From Spirochaetia bacterium (GTDB lineage Bacteria; Spirochaetota; Spirochaetia; Treponematales; Breznakiellaceae), in contig BNVB01000044.1 of the NCBI GenBank assembly GCA_025997795.1, positions 1 to 21,940 of the forward strand: 21,940 nucleotides of DNA, read 5' to 3'. The translations under genes and the position numbers were made by a program. Positions 8,318 to 14,500 of the stretch are shown here, piece by piece. Numbering within the stretch: position 1 is the first letter of the stretch; the number at the start of each line of letters is the position of its first letter. The notes under the pieces are model-generated. The model searched no databases, had not been told where the DNA came from, and saw only the letters and a program-made list of their open reading frames with translations.

Positions 8318-9349
8318 TTAATGGCTGTCCCAAAAGGCAGCATCGCCGGGTAATACCGTATTCCAGTAGGGATTAAGGTTGTGGTTTGCATTGGGGTAGA
8401 TTTTGTAGGACAAATCGATCCTCTCAATTCCTGCTTTTTCCCGGCGGGCATTTTCCTCGTTCACCGCTTTGGCAAAGGCATCGTTCCATGATTGGGGAAC
8501 CGCCGTGTCCTTGTCTCCCTGTTCCAGCAGTATCGGAGTACCCGGAACTATCCTGTTAAGAAAAGTAAAAAGCGAAAAATCCGCCGCAGTAGTGGTCTTT
8601 TTAAAGGATTCGGCCCATTCGGTATTACGGCGGTAGTGGGCAAAACTGTCGGGAAAGGCCAGGCTTACCGGCGCCCAAAGGACCGTGGGAACGGGCTTTT
8701 GGATAATTTCCAGAAATTGTATAGATACCTGGCCGCCGTTGCTGTGGCCCCAGAGGACTAATTTTTTAAAAGAAGAGGGAATGGTAATTCTGTCTGTCTG
8801 GGCCACGGCGGGGGCAAAGCGGAAGTCCGGGCGTTCCAGACTGCGGTACAGTTCCACGGCGTTGATGGTGGAATAAAACTGGTGCATTTCTTCCGGCGCG
8901 GGAGTGGGGGAGGAAGCGCCGTAGCCGAAAAAGTCCGGGGCAATTACCGCATAACCCCGCTGGAGGTAACCCCTGGCGGGGTTTTCCGTACCCTTACCGG
9001 TATAGTAGCCGCCGGGGTTCTGGTGCCCCCGGAGCATGATCACCATACCTTTGATGTTTTCGCTTTTTGTGGGAATATTCAGCCGGGCGCTGACGCTTAA
9101 ACCCATGGAAGTGTATGTTACATTGTAGGCATATTGAAGATCGTTTTTAAAAACCAGCCGCTGGATAGTGATGGCGCTGGTTTTGTAGGGATAATTTTGC
9201 AAACTTTTTAAAGAAAAGTTTGCAAAGTCACTGCCGGAATTCCCCATCGGCAACGCCGTTGCCGCTGTTCCCCGTGCCTGTGCGCCCAGGAAGGCGCTTA
9301 GGCACAGGAAACAAAATAACAGGGCGGCCTTTTTTTGAAAAAAGCGCAT
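8318..9349 (-). CDS. Secreted alpha/beta hydrolase (esterase/peptidase-like)
   Basis: A 343-residue protein with an N-terminal signal peptide (KK, a hydrophobic run, then LGAQA). The alpha/beta-hydrolase core has the nucleophile Ser203 in WGHSNGGQ, Asp281 in GDKDTAVP and His323 in NANHN, a full triad. The oxyanion segment MLRGHQNPGG and the DFFGYGAS motif resemble acetyl-xylan esterase and S9-type dipeptidase relatives. The substrate is unknown; a plant-polysaccharide ester fits a gut bacterium but is inferred. Its ATG shares one base with the transketolase stop codon (TAATG), so it is translationally coupled to the transketolase operon. Residues about 38-47 are encoded by a 13-bp perfect hairpin that looks like an in-frame insertion. 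Confidence 0.85.
   Translation of the reverse strand: MRFFQKKAALLFCFLCLSAFLGAQARGTAATALPMGNSGSDFANFSLKSLQNYPYKTSAITIQRLVFKNDLQYAYNVTYTSMGLSVSARLNIPTKSENIKGMVIMLRGHQNPGGYYTGKGTENPARGYLQRGYAVIAPDFFGYGASSPTPAPEEMHQFYSTINAVELYRSLERPDFRFAPAVAQTDRITIPSSFKKLVLWGHSNGGQVSIQFLEIIQKPVPTVLWAPVSLAFPDSFAHYRRNTEWAESFKKTTTAADFSLFTFLNRIVPGTPILLEQGDKDTAVPQSWNDAFAKAVNEENARREKAGIERIDLSYKIYPNANHNLNPYWNTVLPGDAAFWDSH
9196..9226. repeat. Perfect hairpin inside the esterase gene (13-bp arms, 5-nt loop)
   Basis: The left arm TTTGCAAACTTTT and right arm AAAAGTTTGCAAA flank the loop TAAAG. The element lies between the signal peptide and the catalytic domain, keeps the reading frame, and encodes a short stretch of little conservation. 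Too perfect and too stable to be ordinary coding sequence; probably a small palindromic insertion. Confidence 0.8.
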
Positions 9350-10293
9350 TACGCTAAAAGTGTCCGGGCTTTTTCTGCCAGTTTTTCCGCCGTAAGGCCA
9401 AAACGTTTGGCAAGGTAATCCTGGGTACCCACTTCGCCAAATTCATTCTGAATGCCGATGCGGCCGAACTTGCAGGTAAAGCCGTTTTCCGCCAGCAGGG
9501 CCGCGATGGTGCTTCCCACGCCGCCGTCTAACTGGGCGTTTTCTGCGGTAATAAGGGCTTTTACCTTTCCCGCCAGGCCCAGGATTGTTTCTTTATCCAG
9601 CGGTTTGACGCTTAAGAGGTCCAGGATGCCCGCATCGATCCCTTCGGCGGCCAGGGTTTCCCGGGCTTTAAGGGCTTCGTTTACAAGAAGGCTCCCCAGG
9701 CAGACAAAAACTACATCCTTGCCTTCTTTAAGCAGCTTGGCTTTGCCGAACTTAAAGGTATCTTTTTCTGTGTAAAGTACCGGCGCAGACTTACGGGGAA
9801 AACGGATATACACACAACCGTAGCTTTCTGCCGCTTCTTTAACCAGGGCGGCGCAGCTATAGTAGTCCGAAGGTTCCAGCACCGTAAGTCGGGGAATTAC
9901 CTGCATGAGGGCAATGTCCTCAAAGGGCATGTGGGTGCCGCCGTTCATTGCCGCAGTAACCCCCGGATCCATGCCGATAAGTTTAACGTTGAGCTGCGCA
10001 TAGTTGGCGGAGATAAAAAACTGGTCGTGGACCCGCCGGGAAGAAAAACACCCAAAACTTGACGCAAAGGGAATTTTTCCCACCGCAGAAAGCCCCGCAG
10101 CAACCCCCACCATGTTGGCCTCTGCAATACCAACGTTGACAAACTGGTTGGGGTAGGTTTTTTTAAAGTTTCCCGTATTGGTACAGTTCATTAAATCCGC
10201 TTCCAATACCACGATGTTTTTATTGTTTGCCGCCAGGGCAGTAATGGTGTCGGTATAAGCGGCCCGCATTTCTTTCTGTTCTTCGTTTCCCAT
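9349..10293 (-). CDS. Transketolase, C-terminal subunit (pyrimidine-binding and C-terminal domains)
   Basis: A 314-residue half-transketolase. The catalytic glutamate that activates thiamine diphosphate is Glu58 in FVNVGIAEANMVG, and the family stretches GKIPFASSF and RRVHDQF follow. Two substrate-channel positions are unusual: the residue matching E. coli His461 is Asp109 and that matching Asp469 is Asn117, while His121 (E. coli His473) is kept in NGGTHM. The alignment is by eye. It starts 15 nt after the stop of the N-terminal subunit with GGAG before the ATG. The pair should form a heterotetramer moving two-carbon ketol units between sugars. Related split enzymes include apulose-4-phosphate and sulfosugar transketolases, so a non-standard substrate is possible. 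Confidence 0.9.
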   Translation of the reverse strand: MGNEEQKEMRAAYTDTITALAANNKNIVVLEADLMNCTNTGNFKKTYPNQFVNVGIAEANMVGVAAGLSAVGKIPFASSFGCFSSRRVHDQFFISANYAQLNVKLIGMDPGVTAAMNGGTHMPFEDIALMQVIPRLTVLEPSDYYSCAALVKEAAESYGCVYIRFPRKSAPVLYTEKDTFKFGKAKLLKEGKDVVFVCLGSLLVNEALKARETLAAEGIDAGILDLLSVKPLDKETILGLAGKVKALITAENAQLDGGVGSTIAALLAENGFTCKFGRIGIQNEFGEVGTQDYLAKRFGLTAEKLAEKARTLLA

Positions 10294-10308
10294 GTTAATC
10301 TCCTTCCG

Positions 10309-11133
10309 CTATTCCGCATCCAGGGCGGCGATGGCTTCTTTTGCCTTTTCCATGTTAAAGGCCATGCTGTGGTTTTTTTCCACCCCTTCGGCAAAATTAC
10401 AGCCCTTGCCCTTAATTGTGTTCATGACGATCATCGCAGGCTTGTCCTTCTGGGCTGCCGCGGCTTCAATAGCCCGGTCCAGTTCTTCGATGTCGTGGCC
10501 GTTTACCTCCTGGGTAAACCAGCCAAAGGCCTTCCATTTGGCGCTTAAATCGCCTATGTCAAGGACATCCTTTACAAAGCCGTCCAGCTGCTGTTTGTTA
10601 AAGTCGGTAAAGGCGGTAACGTTGGAAAGCCCCTTGGCGGCGGCAAACATACCCGCTTCCCAAACCTGGCCTTCGTCGGATTCGCCGTCTCCCACAACGG
10701 TATACACCCGGTTGGGCTTCCCGTCCATTTTAAGCCCCAGGGCCATACCCATGGCGGCGGAAAAACCCTGGCCCAGAGAACCGGCGGTCATATCGATGCC
10801 GGGGGTAAGGACCCGGTCGCAGTGGCTGGGAAGTTTGGTCCCCCCTTGATTGAGGGTTTTAAGCCAATCCAGCGGGAAGTAACCCCTGGATGCCAGGGCA
10901 GCGTACACCACCGGACCGGCGTGGCCCTTGGAAACCACCAGCCTGTCCCGGCCTTCCCACTGGGGGTTGGACGGGTCCACCTTCATTTTATGGTAGTAGA
11001 GCAGGGCCAACAGATCCGCAATGGACATGGCCCCCCCAATATGGCCCGAACCCAGATTGCCTATTTCTTCTATTGTAAGCTTTCTGATTTCTTTGGCCTT
11101 TGCTTTGATAGTGTCTAACGTGGTTTTATCCAT
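10309..11133 (-). CDS. Transketolase, N-terminal subunit (PP domain, thiamine diphosphate binding)
   Basis: A 274-residue half-transketolase. The thiamine diphosphate and Mg2+ motif runs from VVGDGESDEGQVWEA to TDFNKQQLDG. GSGHIGGAMSIADLLALLYY and the SKGHAGPVVYAAL segment, with its conserved histidine, are typical of the N-terminal half, as is the C-terminal TIKGKGCNFAEG. The start is set by AAGGAG before the ATG. It is the first gene of the operon N-subunit, C-subunit, secreted hydrolase. Expression probably answers to a repressor, because the promoter -10 lies in a perfect palindrome 20-40 nt upstream. Confidence 0.92.
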   Translation of the reverse strand: MDKTTLDTIKAKAKEIRKLTIEEIGNLGSGHIGGAMSIADLLALLYYHKMKVDPSNPQWEGRDRLVVSKGHAGPVVYAALASRGYFPLDWLKTLNQGGTKLPSHCDRVLTPGIDMTAGSLGQGFSAAMGMALGLKMDGKPNRVYTVVGDGESDEGQVWEAGMFAAAKGLSNVTAFTDFNKQQLDGFVKDVLDIGDLSAKWKAFGWFTQEVNGHDIEELDRAIEAAAAQKDKPAMIVMNTIKGKGCNFAEGVEKNHSMAFNMEKAKEAIAALDAE

Positions 11134-11151
11134 GGACTGCTCCTTGAGATA

Positions 11152-11193
11152 GTACGATTATTTAATCGTACACTATTTGGCAGTGGTTTTCAA
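11152..11193 (-). promoter_or_regulatory. Transketolase operon promoter with palindromic operator over the -10
   Basis: On the minus strand TTGAAA (11193-11188), a 17-bp spacer and TACGAT (11170-11165) form a promoter. The -10 lies inside a perfect inverted repeat at 11152-11171, GTACGATTATTTAATCGTAC, with 9-bp arms and a 2-bp centre. The spacing to the -10 and to the ATG suits a repressor operator. Confidence 0.65.
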
Positions 11194-11228
11194 GGACTAA
11201 TCTGCAGCCTGGGGCCATTCCTCTCCCT

Positions 11229-12362
11229 TTAGAACTGCCGGATGGGGCGGACCCAACTTACAGTGGTGTTTGATGTACTGCTATCGGTACCATCAGCAGC
11301 ATTATATCGCCTATAATTGTTACCACCCATATGTGAAGAGGTTACATAAAACCTTGTATCTACCAGGGCGCGCTGAATATACAGTTCAGCAATTTCATCG
11401 CGGCTGGGCAAGAACCAATCGCTATAGCCGCCTTGGGTATACCCCGTAACGGCATTTGCGGCCGAGGCGGTCGGATCAAACGCGAGTATTGCATTAGTAT
11501 TTTCCAAGCCCGTTCCAATACTAGTTCCCGTTGCGGCCGAAGGGTTGCCATCACCCGAAAGATATCTAAACGTTCCGTAATCCGCAGGGGCGGCTTCAAG
11601 GTAGTGGTAGATTGTACCACTTGAAACAAAGCCTGAATCGCTAACATAGAAGATTTTTCCGCCGGCAGGGCCGGTATCGCCTATGGCATAGCCGAATTTC
11701 ATGGTTGTGGAATGACCCTCTGTAGTATTGGCGTTGACGGTAAATTGCGGGCTCGTTGTGGTAGTTTGCCCCCGGCCGGTAATACCATAAACTGCTGCGC
11801 TTTGAGGGAGGGGAAGAAGAATATCTTGATCAACTACTTGTTTTATTACCGTAATGTCCACGTTGCTGGTAGTGGAATAATCGGTAATCTTTACATAGTA
11901 GTCCGTGAGTCCTGTAGCAACGGCGGTATAAACAGTACCATTGTAGGTAACCGTAACGCTGGCCGGGGTGGTATTGTCAAAAACCAGACCGATACCCGCA
12001 TGGTTGGTCTCTCCTGCGACAATAGTTACCTGTCCTGTACCGCTTGCCACATGGATATTCCCTGCGGGAAGATACGCATCTACCTTAATGTCCCATGTAC
12101 CGGGGGTTAACTGCATGATCCCCGAAGTGGCTCCCACGGGAAGGGATAAGGATGCCGTACTGCCGCCGCTTGTGGCGGTAACCAAATATGCCGTTGCCGC
12201 CTGGGTAGCCGGGGACGGCGTGAGCGCCTTGGCGACGGGAACCCCGGGAGCGCCAGGAATACTGATAACAAGATTGCCGACAGTGCCTGACCCCACCATA
12301 GAGCAGGAGCCAAGAGCGAAAATACAGGCAAAAATGGCTAGTACGGGGATAATCTTTTTCAT
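11229..12362 (-). CDS. Lipoprotein with C-terminal DUF1566-type domain
   Basis: A 377-residue exported lipoprotein. The start MKKIIPVLAIFACIFALGSC gives a clear signal peptide with a lipobox and lipidated Cys20; the frame stays open 36 codons upstream but without a signal. The N-terminal half is rich in Thr, Ser, Gly and Ala and looks like beta-sandwich repeats. The C-terminal half has GYAIGDTGPAGGKIFYVSD, YLEAAP, GGYSDWFLPSRDEIAELY and a final WVRPIRQF, the pattern of DUF1566 proteins common in spirochaetes. It is probably surface or periplasm anchored; its function is unknown. GGAAA precedes the ATG. The upstream region holds a tetranucleotide tract that may alter expression. Confidence 0.82.
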   Translation of the reverse strand: MKKIIPVLAIFACIFALGSCSMVGSGTVGNLVISIPGAPGVPVAKALTPSPATQAATAYLVTATSGGSTASLSLPVGATSGIMQLTPGTWDIKVDAYLPAGNIHVASGTGQVTIVAGETNHAGIGLVFDNTTPASVTVTYNGTVYTAVATGLTDYYVKITDYSTTSNVDITVIKQVVDQDILLPLPQSAAVYGITGRGQTTTTSPQFTVNANTTEGHSTTMKFGYAIGDTGPAGGKIFYVSDSGFVSSGTIYHYLEAAPADYGTFRYLSGDGNPSAATGTSIGTGLENTNAILAFDPTASAANAVTGYTQGGYSDWFLPSRDEIAELYIQRALVDTRFYVTSSHMGGNNYRRYNAADGTDSSTSNTTVSWVRPIRQF

Positions 12363-12813
12363 GGGTGTTTCCTTTTTTTGTTGAGGGTGATTTGTATAGT
12401 TTGAGGAAAAAAATACGCTAAGTGACGCCCATCTCCGGCACGCGAGACATCGAGCGTGTTTTCTGAACAATTGCAGCGCGGTGTAGGCCCAACAGAAGTA
12501 ACACTTTTAGAAGAAAGCTTTAGGCCGCTGAGTGAGTGAGTGAGTGAGTGAGTGAGTGAGAATTCACACCTATTTTGGGATAAGTCAAGCGCTTTTTGGA
12601 GGAATTTCGCATTTATCACTCCTTTTTTTGAAATTTGGCCATCTACCGGGCCCTGTTGGGCCTTTTGCTGGCTTGACCTTGCATAAGAATGGCAGACTTA
12701 TGGGTATTTGTCAAGGCACTACGGGCCTATGCGGGGCGGGATTTCGCCGTTAACGCTGTTAGCCCACCTAACGAATTACTGGTTTTTTCTTGGAAAATAG
12801 GTTATAATAAAAT
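12363..12813. other. Gene-free stretch upstream of the lipoprotein gene
   Basis: About 450 bases without a convincing gene. It holds the leader and presumably the promoter of the lipoprotein gene, the TGAG repeat tract, a weak 5-bp GC hairpin followed by TTTT at 12649-12666, one copy of the motif GGATTTCGCnGTTAAC near 12739-12754, and a TATAAT box at 12803-12808 just before the next gene. The minus-strand frame across 12359-12619 reads through the repeat tract and does not look like a protein. Confidence 0.6.
12529..12560. repeat. Tetranucleotide tandem repeat, eight copies of TGAG
   Basis: Eight uninterrupted TGAG units, about 165-200 bp upstream of the lipoprotein start codon. Such tracts change length by slipped-strand mispairing and can switch or tune nearby genes. 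Confidence 0.95.
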
Positions 12814-13050
12814 ATGATTACTGGAAAGTTTGATAGAAAAATCGAAACAAGGTATAAGCTAGGGCGGTTTTTTGAGAATATCGGTAAACTTGTTTTGGAT
12901 GCGGCAAAACTTAGTTTTGGAAGCCTGGTACTTGGAACAATAATCAAAGGGGAAATTGCTCAATCCACCTTGTTGACAGCAGGTATTGTTGCTTCTGCGC
13001 TTAGTGCCCTTATAGGTGTTGCCCTTGTAACTATATTTGGGGAGAAATAA
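12814..13050 (+). CDS. Small membrane protein, probably two transmembrane helices
   Basis: A 78-residue protein with a charged N-terminus (MITGKFDRKIETRYKLGRFF), a first hydrophobic stretch (LSFGSLVLGTII), a short charged loop (KGEIAQ) and a second long hydrophobic stretch ending in FGEK. No family is recognised with confidence. A TATAAT box ends only five bases before the ATG and no ribosome site is visible, so the message could be nearly leaderless. The stop codon abuts the ATG of a 34-residue membrane peptide. An exact 36-bp piece of this gene recurs at 14302-14337. Small membrane proteins of this kind accompany accessory islands; no function is claimed. Confidence 0.6.
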   Translation: MITGKFDRKIETRYKLGRFFENIGKLVLDAAKLSFGSLVLGTIIKGEIAQSTLLTAGIVASALSALIGVALVTIFGEK

Positions 13051-13155
13051 ATGGAAACATTAATGGTAATTATTGGTTTTATGGGGCCCTTTGTAATTAT
13101 TGGTATTATCGGCCTTGTTTTCTATGGTAGATTCACAAGAAAGCATAGAACCTAA
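13051..13155 (+). CDS. 34-residue single-pass membrane peptide
   Basis: The reading frame starts at the ATG directly after the previous stop codon, with GGGGAG 6-11 bases upstream. The product begins METLMVIIGFMGPFVIIGII and ends in a basic tail, RFTRKHRT. One hydrophobic helix followed by positive charges predicts an N-out, C-in membrane peptide. Tight coupling to the upstream gene suggests the two products act together. A small toxin-like role is possible but not shown. Confidence 0.55.
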   Translation: METLMVIIGFMGPFVIIGIIGLVFYGRFTRKHRT

Positions 13156-13218
13156 GCCGTGTCGGGCAAGAACCGCCCCTTGACGGTTCAACTTTTGGAG
13201 CAGCTCAACCTTCTTCAT
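13156..13218 (-). pseudogene. hicA toxin remnant, 3' part lost
   Basis: The start codon overlaps the hicB stop (ATGA), as in intact hicBA operons. The first 21 residues, MKKVELLQKLNRQGAVLARH plus Gly, match the start of HicA mRNA interferases. The homology then stops at the opposite-strand stop codon of the 34-residue peptide gene. The frame runs on to 13060 but only as antisense of that gene. The HicA double-stranded-RNA-binding fold needs about 60 residues including the catalytic His, so this copy should be inactive. Confidence 0.6.
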
Positions 13219-13394
13219 GCCACAACCAGTTTTCGTTTGTGGTATTTTGCAAGATTCAAACACTTGTACATATCCGAGAGCATTTCTTCCAGTTCATCAA
13301 GGGTCTTACCCTGCGTTACGTCTTCGGGGAAGTCGTCAAACCAGCCCACAAAAAAGCCGTCATCCGCTTCAAAATAGGTATATTCAAGTTCCAT
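13215..13394 (-). CDS. hicB: HicB-family antitoxin
   Basis: A 59-residue protein starting MELEYTYFEADDGFFVGWFD and continuing DFPEDVTQGKTLDELEEMLSD, the partial RNase-H-like fold of short HicB antitoxins. The ATG at 13394 is preferred over an ATG 12 codons upstream because the family starts with this beta strand. HicB normally neutralises HicA, but the neighbouring hicA is truncated, so this is probably an orphan antitoxin. A 35-bp exact piece of this gene recurs at 14339-14373. Confidence 0.72.
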   Translation of the reverse strand: MELEYTYFEADDGFFVGWFDDFPEDVTQGKTLDELEEMLSDMYKCLNLAKYHKRKLVVA

Positions 13395-13525
13395 ACTTTT
13401 ATAATAACCCTGCCAAGGTAAAATATGCAACGAGCGATTTCACGGGAAAAGAGGGGGATGGATTTCGCTGTTAACCCGCTCAAAAAGTGTTAGTCACCAT
13501 TGCGCTTGCCAGTTCCTTGTCATTT

Positions 13526-13939
13526 TCAAGGACTCGCAGCCTGTCTTTTATTTATAAGCGCCAGAAAATCAGCAGGATTAATGATAAAGAACTCTGATGG
13601 ATAATGCTTGGTATTACCGGTAATGAGATAAGCACCGGTTTCTTTAGCGGTATCATAAAAGATACGATCGTCCTTATCAGGCATTATACCCGTGCTTGGT
13701 GATGGCGTATGAGAAATGCCTATTTTTTGCAGTAAATCAATAAAACGCCTGACTTTATCATGGTCAATAATGGACGCAAATTTCGGACGTCCTGTAACGC
13801 CTTCATATTCGGAAAGTATGGCGGGATTAAAACAAAGGGACAATTTTCTTTCAAGAACCATTTGTAAAATATCAGCCGGATTGCTCCTGGATTTGATAAA
13901 TGCCGAAATAATTACATTGGTATCCAGAACAACACGCAC
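13526..13939 (-). CDS. PIN-domain toxin of a type II toxin-antitoxin system
   Basis: A 137-residue PIN-domain protein of the COG1569/TIGR00305 type. Acidic catalytic residues are in VVLDTNVIISAF (Asp6), SEYEGV, PDKDDRIFYDTA and TGNTKHYP. PIN toxins are Mg2+-dependent ribonucleases. The start is GTG, placed immediately after the TAA of the antitoxin gene (TAAGTG), with AGAAGG as ribosome site inside the antitoxin end. The pair is cotranscribed from the palindromic promoter upstream of the antitoxin. All acidic positions expected for the fold appear present, so the toxin is probably active. Confidence 0.88.
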   Translation of the reverse strand: MRVVLDTNVIISAFIKSRSNPADILQMVLERKLSLCFNPAILSEYEGVTGRPKFASIIDHDKVRRFIDLLQKIGISHTPSPSTGIMPDKDDRIFYDTAKETGAYLITGNTKHYPSEFFIINPADFLALINKRQAASP

Positions 13940-14230
13940 TTAACGCCTTCTTTTTTGTTTACGATAAGTCTTTATTTCATTATATATTTCGTCCTCGGAA
14001 AGGGTATTCAGTCCCCCTCTGGCAGCCTGTAATTGAATCTCATCCAACAGTTTTATCGATTCTGCACGATTTAAAATGTCTATAACATCCTCAAAATCCC
14101 GATTGACAATATCCAGAACAAGCATCGATGGCTTGCCGTTATTGGTAAGTACCAGTTTCCCTTCTTTTTCCAGGACGGTCCGTGTTTTAACCGGTGACGA
14201 ATTAAACTCCCTGACAGAAATAAATTGCAT
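13940..14230 (-). CDS. Phd/YefM-type antitoxin
   Basis: A 96-residue protein with an N-terminal Phd/YefM DNA-binding half (MQFISVREFNSSPVKTRTVL, then GKLVLTNNGKPSMLVLDI) and a charged C-terminal tail, KTYRKQKRRR, that would wrap the toxin. It is directly followed by the PIN toxin with no gap. Phd proteins repress their own promoter, and a perfect 16-bp palindrome overlaps the -10 just upstream. GGAG seven bases before the ATG supports the start. Confidence 0.85.
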   Translation of the reverse strand: MQFISVREFNSSPVKTRTVLEKEGKLVLTNNGKPSMLVLDIVNRDFEDVIDILNRAESIKLLDEIQLQAARGGLNTLSEDEIYNEIKTYRKQKRRR

Positions 14231-14244
14231 ATTTTTCTCCTGCC

Positions 14245-14276
14245 ATTTAGTATACTAAATATCTGATAATTGTCAA
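14245..14276 (-). promoter_or_regulatory. Antitoxin-toxin promoter with 16-bp palindromic operator
   Basis: On the minus strand TTGACA (14276-14271), a 16-bp spacer and TATACT (14254-14249) form a strong promoter. The -10 is embedded in the perfect palindrome ATTTAGTATACTAAAT at 14245-14260, the expected site for autorepression by the Phd-type antitoxin. Confidence 0.7.
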
Positions 14277-14301
14277 TCAATTGATAGCTAATTGTTAGAT
14301 G

Positions 14302-14400
14302 TTGGAAGCCTGGTACTTGGAACAATAATCAAAGGGGGAGTCGTCAAACCAGCCCACAAAAAAGCCGTCATCCCTGCCAGGACAAAATATGCAACGGAAC
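14302..14400. repeat. Mosaic of three collapsed fragments copied from 12917-13435
   Basis: Positions 14302-14337 repeat 12917-12952 exactly (36 bp). Positions 14339-14373 repeat 13331-13365 exactly (35 bp). The next 25-30 bases resemble 13408-13435 with a few changes. Order and orientation are kept while the intervening hundreds of bases are missing, so this is a deletion-collapsed copy of the small-membrane-protein/hicBA segment. Confidence 0.85.
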
Positions 14401-14500
14401 GAATGTGGCAGTTCCTCACCGGTATTACCTGGATTCGCGCCAAATATATCTGCGCTTACGGCGATTGCGTTCCCGAATATAAAAATAGTATGCTGGAAGT

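Noticed and set aside
12359..12619. Minus-strand 86-codon reading frame encoding SLTHSLTHSLS
   Set aside because: It is produced by reading the TGAG tandem repeat; no ribosome site or protein-like composition, and it overlaps the lipoprotein start.
12649..12666. GGCCC-TGTT-GGGCC followed by TTTT as a terminator
   Set aside because: Only five base pairs and four T residues, with no gene ending just upstream on that strand.
12755..12776. Integron attC site (GTTAGCCCACCTAAC)
   Set aside because: Lacks paired RYYYAAC and GTTRRRY cores at the right spacing, and no integrase is visible.
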